DNA of 64,000 nucleotides from contig NZ_JARXLA010000004.1 in the NCBI RefSeq assembly GCF_029872155.1, positions 248,001-312,000 of the forward strand, in the 5' to 3' direction. Of the stretch, positions 29,663-40,195 are shown piece after piece. A program made the translations under genes and the position numbers. This DNA is from Hyphomicrobium sp. D-2. GTDB lineage: Bacteria; Pseudomonadota; Alphaproteobacteria; Rhizobiales; Hyphomicrobiaceae. Numbering within the stretch: position 1 is the first letter of the stretch; each line of letters opens with the position of its first letter. The notes below the pieces were generated by a model. That model ran no database searches. It saw only the letters and a list, made by a program, of their open reading frames with translations, and was not told the DNA's origin.

Positions 29663-32188
29663 TCAGGCTGATTTACTACCGGCCGATAACTGAGCCGCAG
29701 GGCCTTCATAAGGCAAGGCCGGATCTGCTTTATCAGGGCGTCCATTGGCCGGAAGGCGCACAGTGACGCGCGTACCCAGATTAGGCTCCGATTCCAGCGC
29801 AACGGTGCCGCCGTGCAACTCGACCAGGCTCTTGACGATCGACAGCCCCAAACCGGCGCCCCGGTGGCCGGCGCTGTGATTGCCGCTCTCGAAGCGGTCG
29901 AACACACGCCACAGGTCGTCCTTCGCGATGCCGACGCCCTCGTCATCCACGGTGAAGACAACCATTTCGCCGTCGCGACGGCAGTTGATCTCGATCGTGT
30001 CGCCGGGCTTCGAGAAGCTGACGGCATTGGACAACAGATTGAACAGGATCTGCCGCACCCGTGCTTCGTCGCCGATGAATGAGCGCGCGTCATCGGCAAC
30101 GCCGATGCTCAGTGACAGCCGGGAATGGGAGGCGGCTTCGCGCACGCCGACGATGGCTGCATCGATAACCGTAGAAACGTCAATCGGGGCCTGCTTCAGT
30201 TCCATCGAGCCAGCATCGATCGAAGCCAGCGTCAGGATGTCGTCGATGGTGGTGAGCAGTTCCTTCGACGAATTGGAGATATCGGCGAGATACTCTTCCT
30301 GCTTGTCGTTAAGCGGCCCGATGATCGGATTGCTCAGCATCTCGCTGAAGCCGATGATTGATGTCAGCGGGGTGCGCAGCTTGTAGGAAACGTGGCTGAT
30401 AAAGGCGTTCTTGATGCGGTCGGCCGCAACGAGCGCGGCGTTGCGTTCCTCCAGCATGCGTTCATACCGCTTGGCGTTGGTTACATCGCTGAACGTCAGC
30501 AATGTTGCGCCATCGGGCAGCGGCATGGCGGCATAATCGATCAGCGTCTCGTTGGAGCGCACCATCTGGCCGGTGAACTCTTCGCGATGCTCGGAGATTG
30601 ACGTGACCGAGTGATTTAGGCGGTTCCAGATTGCCGGATCATCATACAGCGGCCGGGACTGTTCGATGAAGGCATCGATGTGCGGATGTTCCGCCAAGGC
30701 CCGCTTCGGCAGATCCCAGATTTCTGCCAGCGCAGCGTTGAACAGCTTCAGGCGGCCATCGGTGCCGAAAACCGCAACGCCTTCCTTCAGCGTGTCGAGT
30801 GTCTCGCGCTGAACATTGACGAGGGCGTTGATCTCTCGCTCCAGCGCCAATCTGTCAGTGTCGTCGATGAACAGATAGGTGATGCCACCGTCGGAGTTCT
30901 TTTCCGGGCGCACCTGCAGCGTGCGTCCGTCCGGCAGCGACCAGGTATCATCGCTGACCGATGGGCTGGCGTAGGCGTCGAGAATGTTTTCCTTCCACTC
31001 GGCGTAGTTCACGACCTGAGGCAGACGGCCAAGCTCGCGCAGCCGGTCGAGAATGGCGCCAGCGGAGGGCCGAGATTTCAGCCACGCTTCATCCAGGCGC
31101 CACAGCTTGCGGAATGCTTCGTTGAAGAACACGAGTTGCTGGCGATCATTGAATACGGCCACCGCAGTCGCCACGCGATTGAGCGTGCTGTCGTAGAACT
31201 GCGGCCGCTCACCTTCGCCTTGCGGTTTTTCCAGCGACGGCACTTCAACAGCCACGGCCGCCGTTGCTTCGTCAAATGGCAGCATCGTCACATCGAACAG
31301 CCGCCGATCCCTGCCAACAATCAGATGCAGGCGGTCGCGGTATCCTTCGCCGCGCGCTAGCACGCGGGCGGCATTGCGGCGCTGGCGCTGCTCCAGCAGT
31401 TCGATCTGGCGCTCGTGCACTTCCGAGCGGCCGCGCGCCTCAACGGCGCGAACGTATGCGTTGTTCACCCAGGTGATGCGGCCATCCTTGGCGCGCAGCC
31501 ACACGGGTATGGGCAGAGCATCGAGCAGCGCACGGCTGGCGCGAACTTCGCGGGCCAGCCGTTGATGCTGAGCCATGATGCGCGCAACTTCATCGCGATG
31601 GCCTGCAACATCGCGGAAGCGCAGGATGGCGCGTCCGCCCGAGGTGCGGCCTTCAGCTTCGAGGTGTCCATCCGCCGTCGTGCGGACAATCAGGTTGAAC
31701 GGGTGGCCGGAAGCGAACAGGGCATCAATGGCGGGTTTCAATGCGGCCGCTGAGGCCGGTTCCAGCCAGTTGCCGAACCGCAGGAATTTTTCGGGCGAGT
31801 CCGGCAGGCCGGGGATGCCATGCAACGTATAGGCAGCGACAGCCAAAGGCTTGTGCTGCTCCCAGTAGAGCAACACCTGCGGCTCGGAACGGATGACGGA
31901 GTCTGCTGCGGTGAGGGAGCGCTTCAGCGCGGTTATTTCCGCGCGCGATTGGCTTTCCTTGCTGCGCAGTCGATCAAACGCCATCCAGCCGATCCCGCCC
32001 GCAATGACCAGAGCGGCCACTGTTGCGCCGAGCAGAATGCCGGCCTGGGCGCCAAGCAATGGCAGATTGAATCCTGTGCCGGATGTGACGCTGGCGGCAA
32101 GCAGAAGCACGCATGCAAAGCTCGCCGTTGCTAATGCGGCCAGCCCATACGGCTTTCTTGCAAGTCGGGTCAGGGTCGCAAACTGCAT
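29663..32188 (-). CDS. divL: DivL-like PAS kinase with Tyr in place of the phospho-acceptor His
   Basis: DivL controls the CckA-CtrA pathway in Caulobacter and carries Tyr where histidine kinases have His. The same is seen here: the H-box reads HVSYKLRTPLTSIIGF, with Tyr at about residue 602 of 841 (codon 30383-30385). The next residue is Lys rather than the usual Glu. The ATP-binding domain keeps its N box (RQILFNLLSNAV), G1 (DDEGVGIAKDD) and G2 (GAGLGLSIVKSL). Two membrane helices lie near the N-terminus and are followed by at least three PAS-like regions. The ATG at 32188 was preferred over a TTG at 32233. It lies between ahcY and tsaE, its usual rhizobial location. Confidence 0.88.
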   Translation of the reverse strand: MQFATLTRLARKPYGLAALATASFACVLLLAASVTSGTGFNLPLLGAQAGILLGATVAALVIAGGIGWMAFDRLRSKESQSRAEITALKRSLTAADSVIRSEPQVLLYWEQHKPLAVAAYTLHGIPGLPDSPEKFLRFGNWLEPASAAALKPAIDALFASGHPFNLIVRTTADGHLEAEGRTSGGRAILRFRDVAGHRDEVARIMAQHQRLAREVRASRALLDALPIPVWLRAKDGRITWVNNAYVRAVEARGRSEVHERQIELLEQRQRRNAARVLARGEGYRDRLHLIVGRDRRLFDVTMLPFDEATAAVAVEVPSLEKPQGEGERPQFYDSTLNRVATAVAVFNDRQQLVFFNEAFRKLWRLDEAWLKSRPSAGAILDRLRELGRLPQVVNYAEWKENILDAYASPSVSDDTWSLPDGRTLQVRPEKNSDGGITYLFIDDTDRLALEREINALVNVQRETLDTLKEGVAVFGTDGRLKLFNAALAEIWDLPKRALAEHPHIDAFIEQSRPLYDDPAIWNRLNHSVTSISEHREEFTGQMVRSNETLIDYAAMPLPDGATLLTFSDVTNAKRYERMLEERNAALVAADRIKNAFISHVSYKLRTPLTSIIGFSEMLSNPIIGPLNDKQEEYLADISNSSKELLTTIDDILTLASIDAGSMELKQAPIDVSTVIDAAIVGVREAASHSRLSLSIGVADDARSFIGDEARVRQILFNLLSNAVSFSKPGDTIEINCRRDGEMVVFTVDDEGVGIAKDDLWRVFDRFESGNHSAGHRGAGLGLSIVKSLVELHGGTVALESEPNLGTRVTVRLPANGRPDKADPALPYEGPAAQLSAGSKSA

Positions 32189-32469
32189 CGGGATCCGGGA
32201 CAGGAAAGGGGGCACCCGAGGCCAAAGACGCAACGAACAACGGACAAAGGCCCTGCGCCATCGCCCTCAGGGGCGAATCACATCCGATTATGGGGCAGGC
32301 AGGACCGCCGTGGCCAGCGATGCAGCCGTCGCAGTAGCGGGGCGGGAGCTTTTGGCTGTCAGGTGCTGCCGACAAGACGCACGCACCCGGTGATGGTGGC
32401 TGTTTCAGACCTGATCGATGCGGGCTCTATCGGCCCCCGGCGTGAATCATCGGTCCCAGCAAGGCCATA

Positions 32470-32500
32470 ATCGCTGCGGGCATTCCCAGCCCGCAGCGAT
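32470..32500 (-). terminator. Perfect 12-bp hairpin after ahcY
   Basis: ATCGCTGCGGGC at 32470-32481 and GCCCGCAGCGAT at 32489-32500 form a perfect stem with a 7-base loop, 57 bases downstream of the ahcY stop. There is no long T run, so it may be a weak terminator or an RNA-stabilising hairpin. The rest of the 369-base gap between divL and ahcY shows no gene. Confidence 0.6.
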
Positions 32501-32557
32501 GAGTTGTTGGCTCCGGCAAGCAGCAGCAGCGTTGCCGGTTCGCAAGAAGCGCGGGCC

Positions 32558-33961
<1,404 letters not shown>

Positions 33962-34061
33962 GCGCGTGTGCTCCTTGACTGACGACCAGAGAGGCCGGTG
34001 GACGGCGGCTTCGCCACCTTTAGCGGCTCTTCTAGCGAGACACGTCCTGCACCGCAACAAG

Positions 34062-34081
34062 ATATAAACAAGTCCTTATAT
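34062..34081 (-). promoter_or_regulatory. Inverted repeat upstream of ahcY, possible SahR-type operator
   Basis: ATATAA and TTATAT arms frame an 8-base centre in ATATAAACAAGTCCTTATAT, 101 bases upstream of the ahcY ATG. The spacing and A/T arms recall, from memory, the operators of the ArsR-family SAH sensor SahR upstream of ahcY and methionine genes in Proteobacteria. No sahR gene is in the window, so this is a candidate only. Confidence 0.35.
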
Positions 34082-34314
34082 GTGTTCCAAGGACGCCTGG
34101 GCCCAACACTGGGGCGGACGGCGTGAACGCAGGTGTCCGGACCTGTTTTTTCGAAAAACAACGACTTGTTAATCTAAATAAAATGCAAAGCTAATGGCCG
34201 CAATAATAAATTATTATGCATTAGAAGCGGGCGTTCGATCTTTTAATAACATTCAATCTTTGAACGAGGCATATTCCTGCGAACAACAACTGATATTGCA
34301 GGGTGAGGGCGTCG

Positions 34315-35787
34315 ATGAACCATTTCTGGGAGCGCCGGGCAGGTCATTTCGGTAAGGGATTTCGCCGTTTCAGGCGCGATGATCGCGGCGGCGTAGCTAT
34401 TGTATTTGGGCTCTCTATCCTTGTGATCATGTTGGCCGCAGGTGCCGCCATTGATTTCAGCCGTTGGCTGCACGCGCGTGACAAGACGCAGGAAGCGGTC
34501 GACGCTGCGGTTCTGGCGGGCGGTCGGGTGCTGCAGACTGGTGGCACCAAGGCAGCTGCGATCGCAGCCGCGCAGAGTTTTTATGATGAGAACGTCAAGA
34601 ACCGGATGGATGTCGTCTCGGACACGGTGAACTTCAACGTGCGCGATGACAACAAGGGCATGAGCGCCTCCGGCATGGCGGAAATTTCGACGCCGCTGCT
34701 GGCATTCACCAAGTTCTTTGGCGGCTCGGGTGTCAGTAAGCTCCCGCTGGAAAGCGGTGCGCAGGCCGAATTTGCAATGGGCAAGGGAAGTGTCGAGGTG
34801 TCACTCATTCTCGACATCACCGGGTCTATGAAGGAAGGCACAAGGCTTGCTGATATGAAAGCGGCAGCTGCCGATCTGGTGAACACTGTGGTCTGGGAAG
34901 ATCAGAGTGAACACTACGCAAAGGTGGCGCTGGTGCCGTATGCGGCTGCTGTCAATGTGGGCGATCTGGCGACGACCGTACGCGGATCCATTAAGAGCGG
35001 CACCGCAACAACCCCAGGCTCTCAGAAGTACAAGTTCACGAATGCTGAGCGCCGGGCAGCCGAGAAAACGTTCTCGATCAGCACCTGCGCTACCGAGCGC
35101 ACCGGTTCTGAAAAGTTCACCGATCAATCGCCGACGTCGGCAAAAGTCGGACTGAATTATCCGGTCTCCGGTTCGAGCAATCCGTGCCCGTCGGCGCAAG
35201 TCGTTCCGCTCACAAAGGACAAGCTAAAGCTGTTGACGGCTATTGCGAATTATGAAGCTGCAGGTTCCACGGCCGGCCATATCGGTATTGCGTGGGGCTG
35301 GTACGCGCTATCACCAAACTGGAGTTCGGTGTTTACCGGAGAGAGTGCACCGGCGTCTTACAGCAAGCTGACTGAAAAGGACCGCAAGGGCGCACCGATG
35401 CTGCGCAAGATTGCGGTGCTGATGACCGACGGTGAGTTCAACACAGCCTATTGCAACGGCGTCATCGCGAAAGATTCGGGCGACGGCAGCGGTGGCGATG
35501 CTGACCATATCAATTGCAACGCGACCAACAGCAGCTCTGAATACCCCGGCCGCAGCTCTGAATATCAGGCGCGGGCACTCTGTGACGCAATGAAAGCCAA
35601 GGGTATCATCATTTATTCGATCGGGTTTGGCAGCGGCGTTGCCGATGAAGCGAAATCGCTATTGAAAAGCTGTGCGACGGAACCTGAAAAGGGACTGCAT
35701 TATTACATGGCCACTACTGGTGACCAGCTCAAACAGGCCTTCCGGGATATCGCGCTGAAAATGTCGTCGCTTTATCTGTCGCGATAA
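34315..35787 (+). CDS. TadG-like pilus assembly protein with a von Willebrand factor A domain
   Basis: The protein has about 490 residues. The N-terminal TadE/TadG-like segment is DDRGGVAIVFGLSILVIMLA followed by a helix that ends at GAAIDFSRWLHARDKTQEAV. This is the prepilin-like membrane anchor found in Flp pilus proteins. A von Willebrand A fold follows, with the metal site SLILDITGSMKEG (D-x-T-x-S form) and a later IAVLMTDGEFNTAYCNG. The gene starts at ATG 34315 behind GAGGG; GTG at 34303 is also possible. There are no other tad or flp genes nearby, so its partners must be elsewhere or it works alone. Confidence 0.83.
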   Translation: MNHFWERRAGHFGKGFRRFRRDDRGGVAIVFGLSILVIMLAAGAAIDFSRWLHARDKTQEAVDAAVLAGGRVLQTGGTKAAAIAAAQSFYDENVKNRMDVVSDTVNFNVRDDNKGMSASGMAEISTPLLAFTKFFGGSGVSKLPLESGAQAEFAMGKGSVEVSLILDITGSMKEGTRLADMKAAAADLVNTVVWEDQSEHYAKVALVPYAAAVNVGDLATTVRGSIKSGTATTPGSQKYKFTNAERRAAEKTFSISTCATERTGSEKFTDQSPTSAKVGLNYPVSGSSNPCPSAQVVPLTKDKLKLLTAIANYEAAGSTAGHIGIAWGWYALSPNWSSVFTGESAPASYSKLTEKDRKGAPMLRKIAVLMTDGEFNTAYCNGVIAKDSGDGSGGDADHINCNATNSSSEYPGRSSEYQARALCDAMKAKGIIIYSIGFGSGVADEAKSLLKSCATEPEKGLHYYMATTGDQLKQAFRDIALKMSSLYLSR

Positions 35788-35814
35788 GCTGGGTAAAAAT
35801 CGGATAGATTTTGC

Positions 35815-35849
35815 AGGGAGCGCGCTGTGAAGCAGTGTGCTCCCTTTTT
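35815..35849 (+). terminator. Terminator after the TadG-like gene
   Basis: AGGGAGC at 35815-35821 pairs with GCTCCCT at 35839-35845 and is followed by TTTT. An inner GCGCTG/CAGTGT pairing extends the stem. It lies 27 bases after the stop codon. Confidence 0.85.
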
Positions 35850-35908
35850 CTTCTATGCGATGTATCGGATCCGATGCGGGTAGAAGCTTGATACCACCGC
35901 AGCAGTGT

Positions 35909-36220
35909 TCAGCCGTCCTCGACGCATTCCTCGCCGAAACCATCCTCGACCAACGAGACCAGCGCCTGCAGCGCTTCCGGCCCCTGTGGGCCCTGCGCTG
36001 TCATGTGCAGCGTCGATCCGGGACCAGCGGCCAGCATCATCAGCCCCATGATTGAGGTGCCGCCCACCGACTGGCCATCGCGCGTCACGGTGATGACTGC
36101 ATCGTAGGTCTCAGCGCATTTGACGAATTTTGCGGAGGCACGGGCATGCAGCCCTTTGCAATTGCGTATCGTCACCAGCGCTTCAGGACGGGAGCTGTTC
36201 TCGATCTCTGGCATACTCAA
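35909..36220 (-). CDS. HPr phosphocarrier protein of the nitrogen-type PTS
   Basis: HPr passes phosphate from enzyme I to EIIA proteins. The 103-residue protein has the active-site loop NCKGLHARASAKFV with His25. The regulatory serine is Ser56 in GGTSIMGLMMLAA, which HprK phosphorylates. The first 12 residues extend beyond the usual HPr start. Its ATG overlaps the EIIA stop by four bases. With EIIA, HprK, ChvG and ChvI it forms the signalling cluster typical of Hyphomicrobiales. No sugar permease is nearby, so the role is probably regulatory. Confidence 0.94.
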   Translation of the reverse strand: MSMPEIENSSRPEALVTIRNCKGLHARASAKFVKCAETYDAVITVTRDGQSVGGTSIMGLMMLAAGPGSTLHMTAQGPQGPEALQALVSLVEDGFGEECVEDG

Positions 36221-36627
36221 CTCGAACCTTCTCCCGACAGCTCCTGGCTGGCGATCTTGATGTACTTGCGGCCCGCATCACGCGCGCATTGCACCGCATC
36301 CGCCAACGGCATCTCGCTGCGGATGCTGGCAAGTTTGACAAGAATGGGCAGGTTTATGCCTGCAATGACTTCCACGTTGGCCTCGTCCATCACCGAGATG
36401 GCGAGATTGGAGGGGGTGCCCCCGAACATGTCGGTCAGGAGAATAACGCCGTCGCCGGTATCGACACGCCGGATGGCCTCGATGATCTGACCGCGTCTGA
36501 GGGCAGCATCGTCATCCGGTCCGATGGAGACCGTCTCAAGCTGTGTTTGGGGCCCCACCACGTGCTCGAGCGCAGAACGAAACTCTAGCGCGAGTCCGCA
36601 ATGGGTAACGATGACAAGTCCGATCAT
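36217..36627 (-). CDS. PTS EIIA component, mannose family
   Basis: The 136-residue domain matches EIIA-Man: MIGLVIVTHCGLALEF with the phospho-accepting His9, then GDGVILLTDMFGGTPSNLAI and the ANVEVIAGINLPILVKL stretch. It stands alone, without the EIIB, EIIC and EIID parts of a transporter, as is usual for the regulatory PTS of alphaproteobacteria. It is coupled to HPr by a four-base overlap. A 192-base gap separates it from hprK. Confidence 0.93.
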   Translation of the reverse strand: MIGLVIVTHCGLALEFRSALEHVVGPQTQLETVSIGPDDDAALRRGQIIEAIRRVDTGDGVILLTDMFGGTPSNLAISVMDEANVEVIAGINLPILVKLASIRSEMPLADAVQCARDAGRKYIKIASQELSGEGSS

Positions 36628-36819
36628 GGAATAAAGCCGATCTCGTCTGTTGCCCTGCCGCTAGTGGGCGAGGGGCTTGATCGTTGCGATCGCTGACTGC
36701 TTTCGCCGGGCAAATCCCAGGCAGGGCCTATTCGCAGCGCGGCAGAATTTACAAGGCTTCTTACGGGGCGCAAGTGGATTTGGCTTCTCCCTATGCAACT
36801 GTCCGTGGGGTATCCAACG

Positions 36820-37296
36820 CTAGTCCTTGCAGGATTCCAAGGCCAGAAGCAGCTTTATCGGCGCTGAGGCCTCAAACGGAGCCACCCGTAGCAAGGGCAG
36901 ATTTATGCCTTGCAGGTTGGTGCGTAAAGGCGGATCGGGCAGCCGGTCGACCTCGGCCGGGGCTGTAAGATCCACGACCAGCTCGACAAATGCCCACGGC
37001 ACATAGGGCATTGCGACGATTCCCAGCCCGCGCACCTCCATGCGGCCTGCCAGAATGCTGGGCGGTTCAATGCGCAACCTGTTGCCATCGCTCGTCAAAA
37101 TGACGCGGTCATCGGCAACAAGTTCGGCCGGCGCTGGCAGCAACAGGGATGGCGGCAGGGCGATACAACGCAATGCCAAATCGGATTTGCCGGCACCTGA
37201 AGCGCCGCGAATAAGCACTGCCCGTCCATCCACCGCGATTGCGGTACCGTGATGGGTTGCGGGCAGGTGGTCAGGCACGGCGACCACCCGAAGCAT
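36820..37296 (-). CDS. hprK: HPr kinase/phosphorylase, short alphaproteobacterial form
   Basis: HprK phosphorylates and dephosphorylates the regulatory serine of HPr. The ATG at 37296 (MLRVVAVPDHLPATHHGTAI) gives 158 residues, equal to the C-terminal kinase domain only. The N-terminal domain of the Firmicute enzyme is missing, as is normal in this group. Walker A is IRGASGAGKSDLALRCI; VADDRVIL is the next conserved motif and EVRGLGIVAMPYV is the HprK signature. It starts 26 bases before the chvG stop, so translation is probably coupled to the kinase of the ChvGI system. Confidence 0.94.
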   Translation of the reverse strand: MLRVVAVPDHLPATHHGTAIAVDGRAVLIRGASGAGKSDLALRCIALPPSLLLPAPAELVADDRVILTSDGNRLRIEPPSILAGRMEVRGLGIVAMPYVPWAFVELVVDLTAPAEVDRLPDPPLRTNLQGINLPLLRVAPFEASAPIKLLLALESCKD

Positions 37297-39331
37297 TGCC
37301 CCGGTGCGTGGGATTGGCCATCGGCAACCGCACCGTGAACCTGGCGCCGCATGGCGCTGCATCCGGCACATCATCCGGCCCGGCATTCGGCGGATAGCGG
37401 TTCTCGGCGATGATGTCGCCGCCGTGCGCAAGCACGATCTCGCGCGAGATGCTGAGGCCAAGCCCAGAGTTCTTGCCGCGGCTGGTGTCCGTTGCCGGGC
37501 GATCGGAATAGAACCGGTCGAAGATGATTTCCAGACGGTCGGCGGGGATGCCGGGGCCTTCGTCTTCAACGAAAACTTCCAGATGCGGAGACGCGACCCG
37601 AGCGAGCACTCTCACCTTGCCGCCTTCGGGCGAAAATGAGATTGCGTTGTCGATCAGGTTTGTCAGCACCTGTCCGAGCCGGCCCTCGTCGCCGACGATG
37701 TAAAATGCGCCGGAGAAGGGCTCTGTGCCGATTTCCAAGGTTACGCTGCGGCTATCGTCGCCAATGATGTCGCTGAAGATCGAAACAACGTTTTCGAGCA
37801 TCGTAGGCACGTGAACGTGGCGCATTTCCTTGCGCGCCAGCTCCGCATCGAGCCGTGAAAACTTCGATACGTCGGTAATCAGGCGGTTGAGACGCTTTAA
37901 CTCATCCTGAATCTGCCCCACCAGATGCATGCGCTGTTCATCGGTTTTCGCGTAGCCCAGCGATTCAGCGGTGGAGCGTGCAGCGGTGAGCGGATTTTTC
38001 AGCTCGTGTGCCACGTCGGCGGCAAATTTCTCGCTGGCCTCAATGCGCCGGCACAACGCGCCAGTCATGGCCTGAAAAGCTTCGGCCATCTGCGCCACTT
38101 CATCGGTGCGATTGCGATACTGCGGCAACTGCGTGCGTGCATCAATGCTCTGGCTGACGCGTTCGGCGGCTGCGGAAAGGCGACGGATCGGACCTGCAAC
38201 CGTGCGCGCCAGCAACAGCGAAGTCACCACCGAGGCAAGCAGCGCAACGGCCGCAAAAATCAGAATGATGACGCGCTCTTCGTTCAGGATCTTGTCGATC
38301 TGGCCCGGCCGGGTTGAAAGCAGCAACACGCCCCGCACTTCGCCGAAGCGCTTGATGGGCTGGGCAATCGAAACAATCTGCTCACCCTTGCGGTTGAGCA
38401 GCAGCATGCTGGTTTCCTGGCCGGTCAGTGCTTCGCGCACTTCCTTGTAGGCCATGCCGTTGCCGGTGCCGATCTCCTGATACACCGACAGCGGTTCGCG
38501 GAAGAGATAGCGCGTCAGGCGTGTCCAGAAATTCTGCGTTTTGGTTCTGTCACCGTCGGCGCCGGTCGGCTCATTGCGCAGCGCTTTCCAGCGCGCCAGC
38601 GTCTGCTGCGTATCGACGATCAGCGTGCCGTCGCGGCCATAAATCCGCGCGCGCGTGTTCGTCGGTTGAATCAGCTTGCGTACAATTGGCGTCACATCTT
38701 CGGGATGGATTGACAGTTCCAGCGATGCCAGTCCGTCGTCGCGGTAACGCGTTACGGCCGGTGGCGCATCGGGGAGCGAGTCCGGATCGATGACGATCTG
38801 CTCGCGCACGACCTTGGCATTGCCCGCGATGGCATCGGCGATGATCTTGCCTTGCGTGGTCAGCGCGTCGACCTTGGCGTCGATCAGCCAGGTGTGGAAC
38901 GAGCTTAGATAGAGAATGCCGCCCAGCAGGATGATGAAGCCGAGCAGGTTTGAAATCAGGATGCGCCGTAGCAAACTGGCAGAAAAGAAGCGCACGATCC
39001 GCTGACGGGAAAACCAGGCCTGCAGTGGTGCTAATGCACTCGGACGGGATGCGGCATCGCCGGCATCGGCAGTAGCGGCCGGAGAACCCAATGCGATTGA
39101 AGTGGCTGCGCGGTGAATAGAATTGAACGTGTCGCGCGCAACATTGCCGATTGCAACGGCCGTTGGTTTGACTGCCGTATAAACGGCTCCGTACATCGCG
39201 GTTGCTTTGGCTGCTGCTGCGGAAAACACAGACACCGTCGCGCTCCGGACGTCGCCCGCCAGCCCTTGCGGGTTGGCGAACTGATCCGGTGGCAGCGGCT
39301 GTTCCTCAGATCGCCCGGTTTCGAGCGTCAT
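37271..39331 (-). CDS. chvG: Sensor histidine kinase ChvG (BvrS/ExoS type)
   Basis: ChvG senses envelope and acid signals and phosphorylates ChvI. The ATG at 39331 has GGAGG just upstream and gives 686 residues. An unusually long N-terminal extension of about 130 residues precedes the first membrane helix (ISNLLGFIILLGGILYLSS). The periplasmic sensor domain of about 240 residues has the ChvG-type TLIVDTQQTLARWKALR. The second helix is IFAAVALLASVVTSLLLA, followed by a HAMP domain. The H-box is DVAHELKNPLTAARST, and the ATP lid has DNAISFSPEGG and GLGLSISREIVLAHGG. It follows chvI by 14 bases. Confidence 0.93.
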   Translation of the reverse strand: MTLETGRSEEQPLPPDQFANPQGLAGDVRSATVSVFSAAAAKATAMYGAVYTAVKPTAVAIGNVARDTFNSIHRAATSIALGSPAATADAGDAASRPSALAPLQAWFSRQRIVRFFSASLLRRILISNLLGFIILLGGILYLSSFHTWLIDAKVDALTTQGKIIADAIAGNAKVVREQIVIDPDSLPDAPPAVTRYRDDGLASLELSIHPEDVTPIVRKLIQPTNTRARIYGRDGTLIVDTQQTLARWKALRNEPTGADGDRTKTQNFWTRLTRYLFREPLSVYQEIGTGNGMAYKEVREALTGQETSMLLLNRKGEQIVSIAQPIKRFGEVRGVLLLSTRPGQIDKILNEERVIILIFAAVALLASVVTSLLLARTVAGPIRRLSAAAERVSQSIDARTQLPQYRNRTDEVAQMAEAFQAMTGALCRRIEASEKFAADVAHELKNPLTAARSTAESLGYAKTDEQRMHLVGQIQDELKRLNRLITDVSKFSRLDAELARKEMRHVHVPTMLENVVSIFSDIIGDDSRSVTLEIGTEPFSGAFYIVGDEGRLGQVLTNLIDNAISFSPEGGKVRVLARVASPHLEVFVEDEGPGIPADRLEIIFDRFYSDRPATDTSRGKNSGLGLSISREIVLAHGGDIIAENRYPPNAGPDDVPDAAPCGARFTVRLPMANPTHRGNASGGRRA

Positions 39332-39345
39332 CTCACCTCCGCGCC

Positions 39346-40059
39346 TCAAGATTCCTTGAAGCGGTAGCCAACGCCATACAGGGTTTCAATGACATCGAAG
39401 TTGTCATCGACCTGTTTGAACTTTTTGCGCAGGCGCTTGATGTGGCTGTCGATCGTGCGATCGTCAACGTAGACCTGATCGTCATACGCGGCATCCATCA
39501 GCGCGTCACGTGTCTTGACGACGCCGGGGCGTGCGGCAAGTGCCTGCAGGATCAGAAATTCCGTCACGGTGAGTGTAACGGGCTTGTTGTCCCAGTGGCA
39601 GTTGTGACGCTCGGGATCAAGCTTCAGCTTGCCGCGTTCGAGAATACGTGCCGCTTCCGTTTCAGTTACAGCCGCTGGATCTTTCGGCTGGAAGCGACGG
39701 AGAACCGCTTTCACCCGTTCAACAACGAGACGCTGCGAGAAAGGCTTGGCAACGTAATCGTCGGCACCCATCTTCAAGCCGAACAATTCGTCGATCTCTT
39801 CGTCCTTGGAGGTGAGGAAGATGACCGGCATGTCGGAGCGTTGGCGAATGCGACGCAGAAGTTCCATGCCATCCATGCGCGGCATCTTGATATCGAAGAT
39901 GCCGAGATCGGCTGGATCTTCGGTCAAGGCTTCCAGTGCAGACACGCCGTCGTTATACGTGCGTACCTTGTAGCCTTCGGCCTCAAGCGCCATACGTAGT
40001 GATGTGAGAATGTTCCGCTCGTCATCAACCAGCGCGATCGTGCTTTTTTCTTTCATCAT
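39346..40059 (-). CDS. chvI: Response regulator ChvI (BvrR/ExoR-linked, OmpR family)
   Basis: ChvI is the DNA-binding partner of ChvG. The 237-residue protein has a receiver domain (IALVDDERN acidic pair, phospho-acceptor Asp56 in [11 protein letters not shown], Lys in [11 protein letters not shown]). A winged-helix OmpR-type output domain follows ([20 protein letters not shown], then [17 protein letters not shown]). The C-terminal [14 protein letters not shown] is typical. In rhizobia and Brucella this pair controls envelope and host-interaction genes. It is the first gene of the chvI-chvG-hprK block and is divergent from the HugZ-like gene. pckA, its usual upstream neighbour, is not seen here. 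Confidence 0.94.
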   Translation of the reverse strand: MMKEKSTIALVDDERNILTSLRMALEAEGYKVRTYNDGVSALEALTEDPADLGIFDIKMPRMDGMELLRRIRQRSDMPVIFLTSKDEEIDELFGLKMGADDYVAKPFSQRLVVERVKAVLRRFQPKDPAAVTETEAARILERGKLKLDPERHNCHWDNKPVTLTVTEFLILQALAARPGVVKTRDALMDAAYDDQVYVDDRTIDSHIKRLRKKFKQVDDNFDVIETLYGVGYRFKES

Positions 40060-40195
40060 GTCCCGACCCTGCGGCAGAGTACCACCCCGCCGCGCTTTAT
40101 GGCTCCAAGGTGTATCAATTGTGGCAGAGCCAATTTCGTGATTTCTGCCTGAACGTTATCTGAATAGCTTGTCCACAGGAAGCGGGGGAGAGCCC

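Noticed and set aside
28926-29693. Plus-strand frame of 255 codons inside the TsaE fusion gene
   Set aside because: It is antisense to the TsaE Walker A region and shows no motif.
34144-34160. TGTTTTT-TCG-AAAAACA hairpin upstream of ahcY as a terminator
   Set aside because: It is an AT-only short stem in an intergenic region between divergent genes, with no gene that it could terminate.
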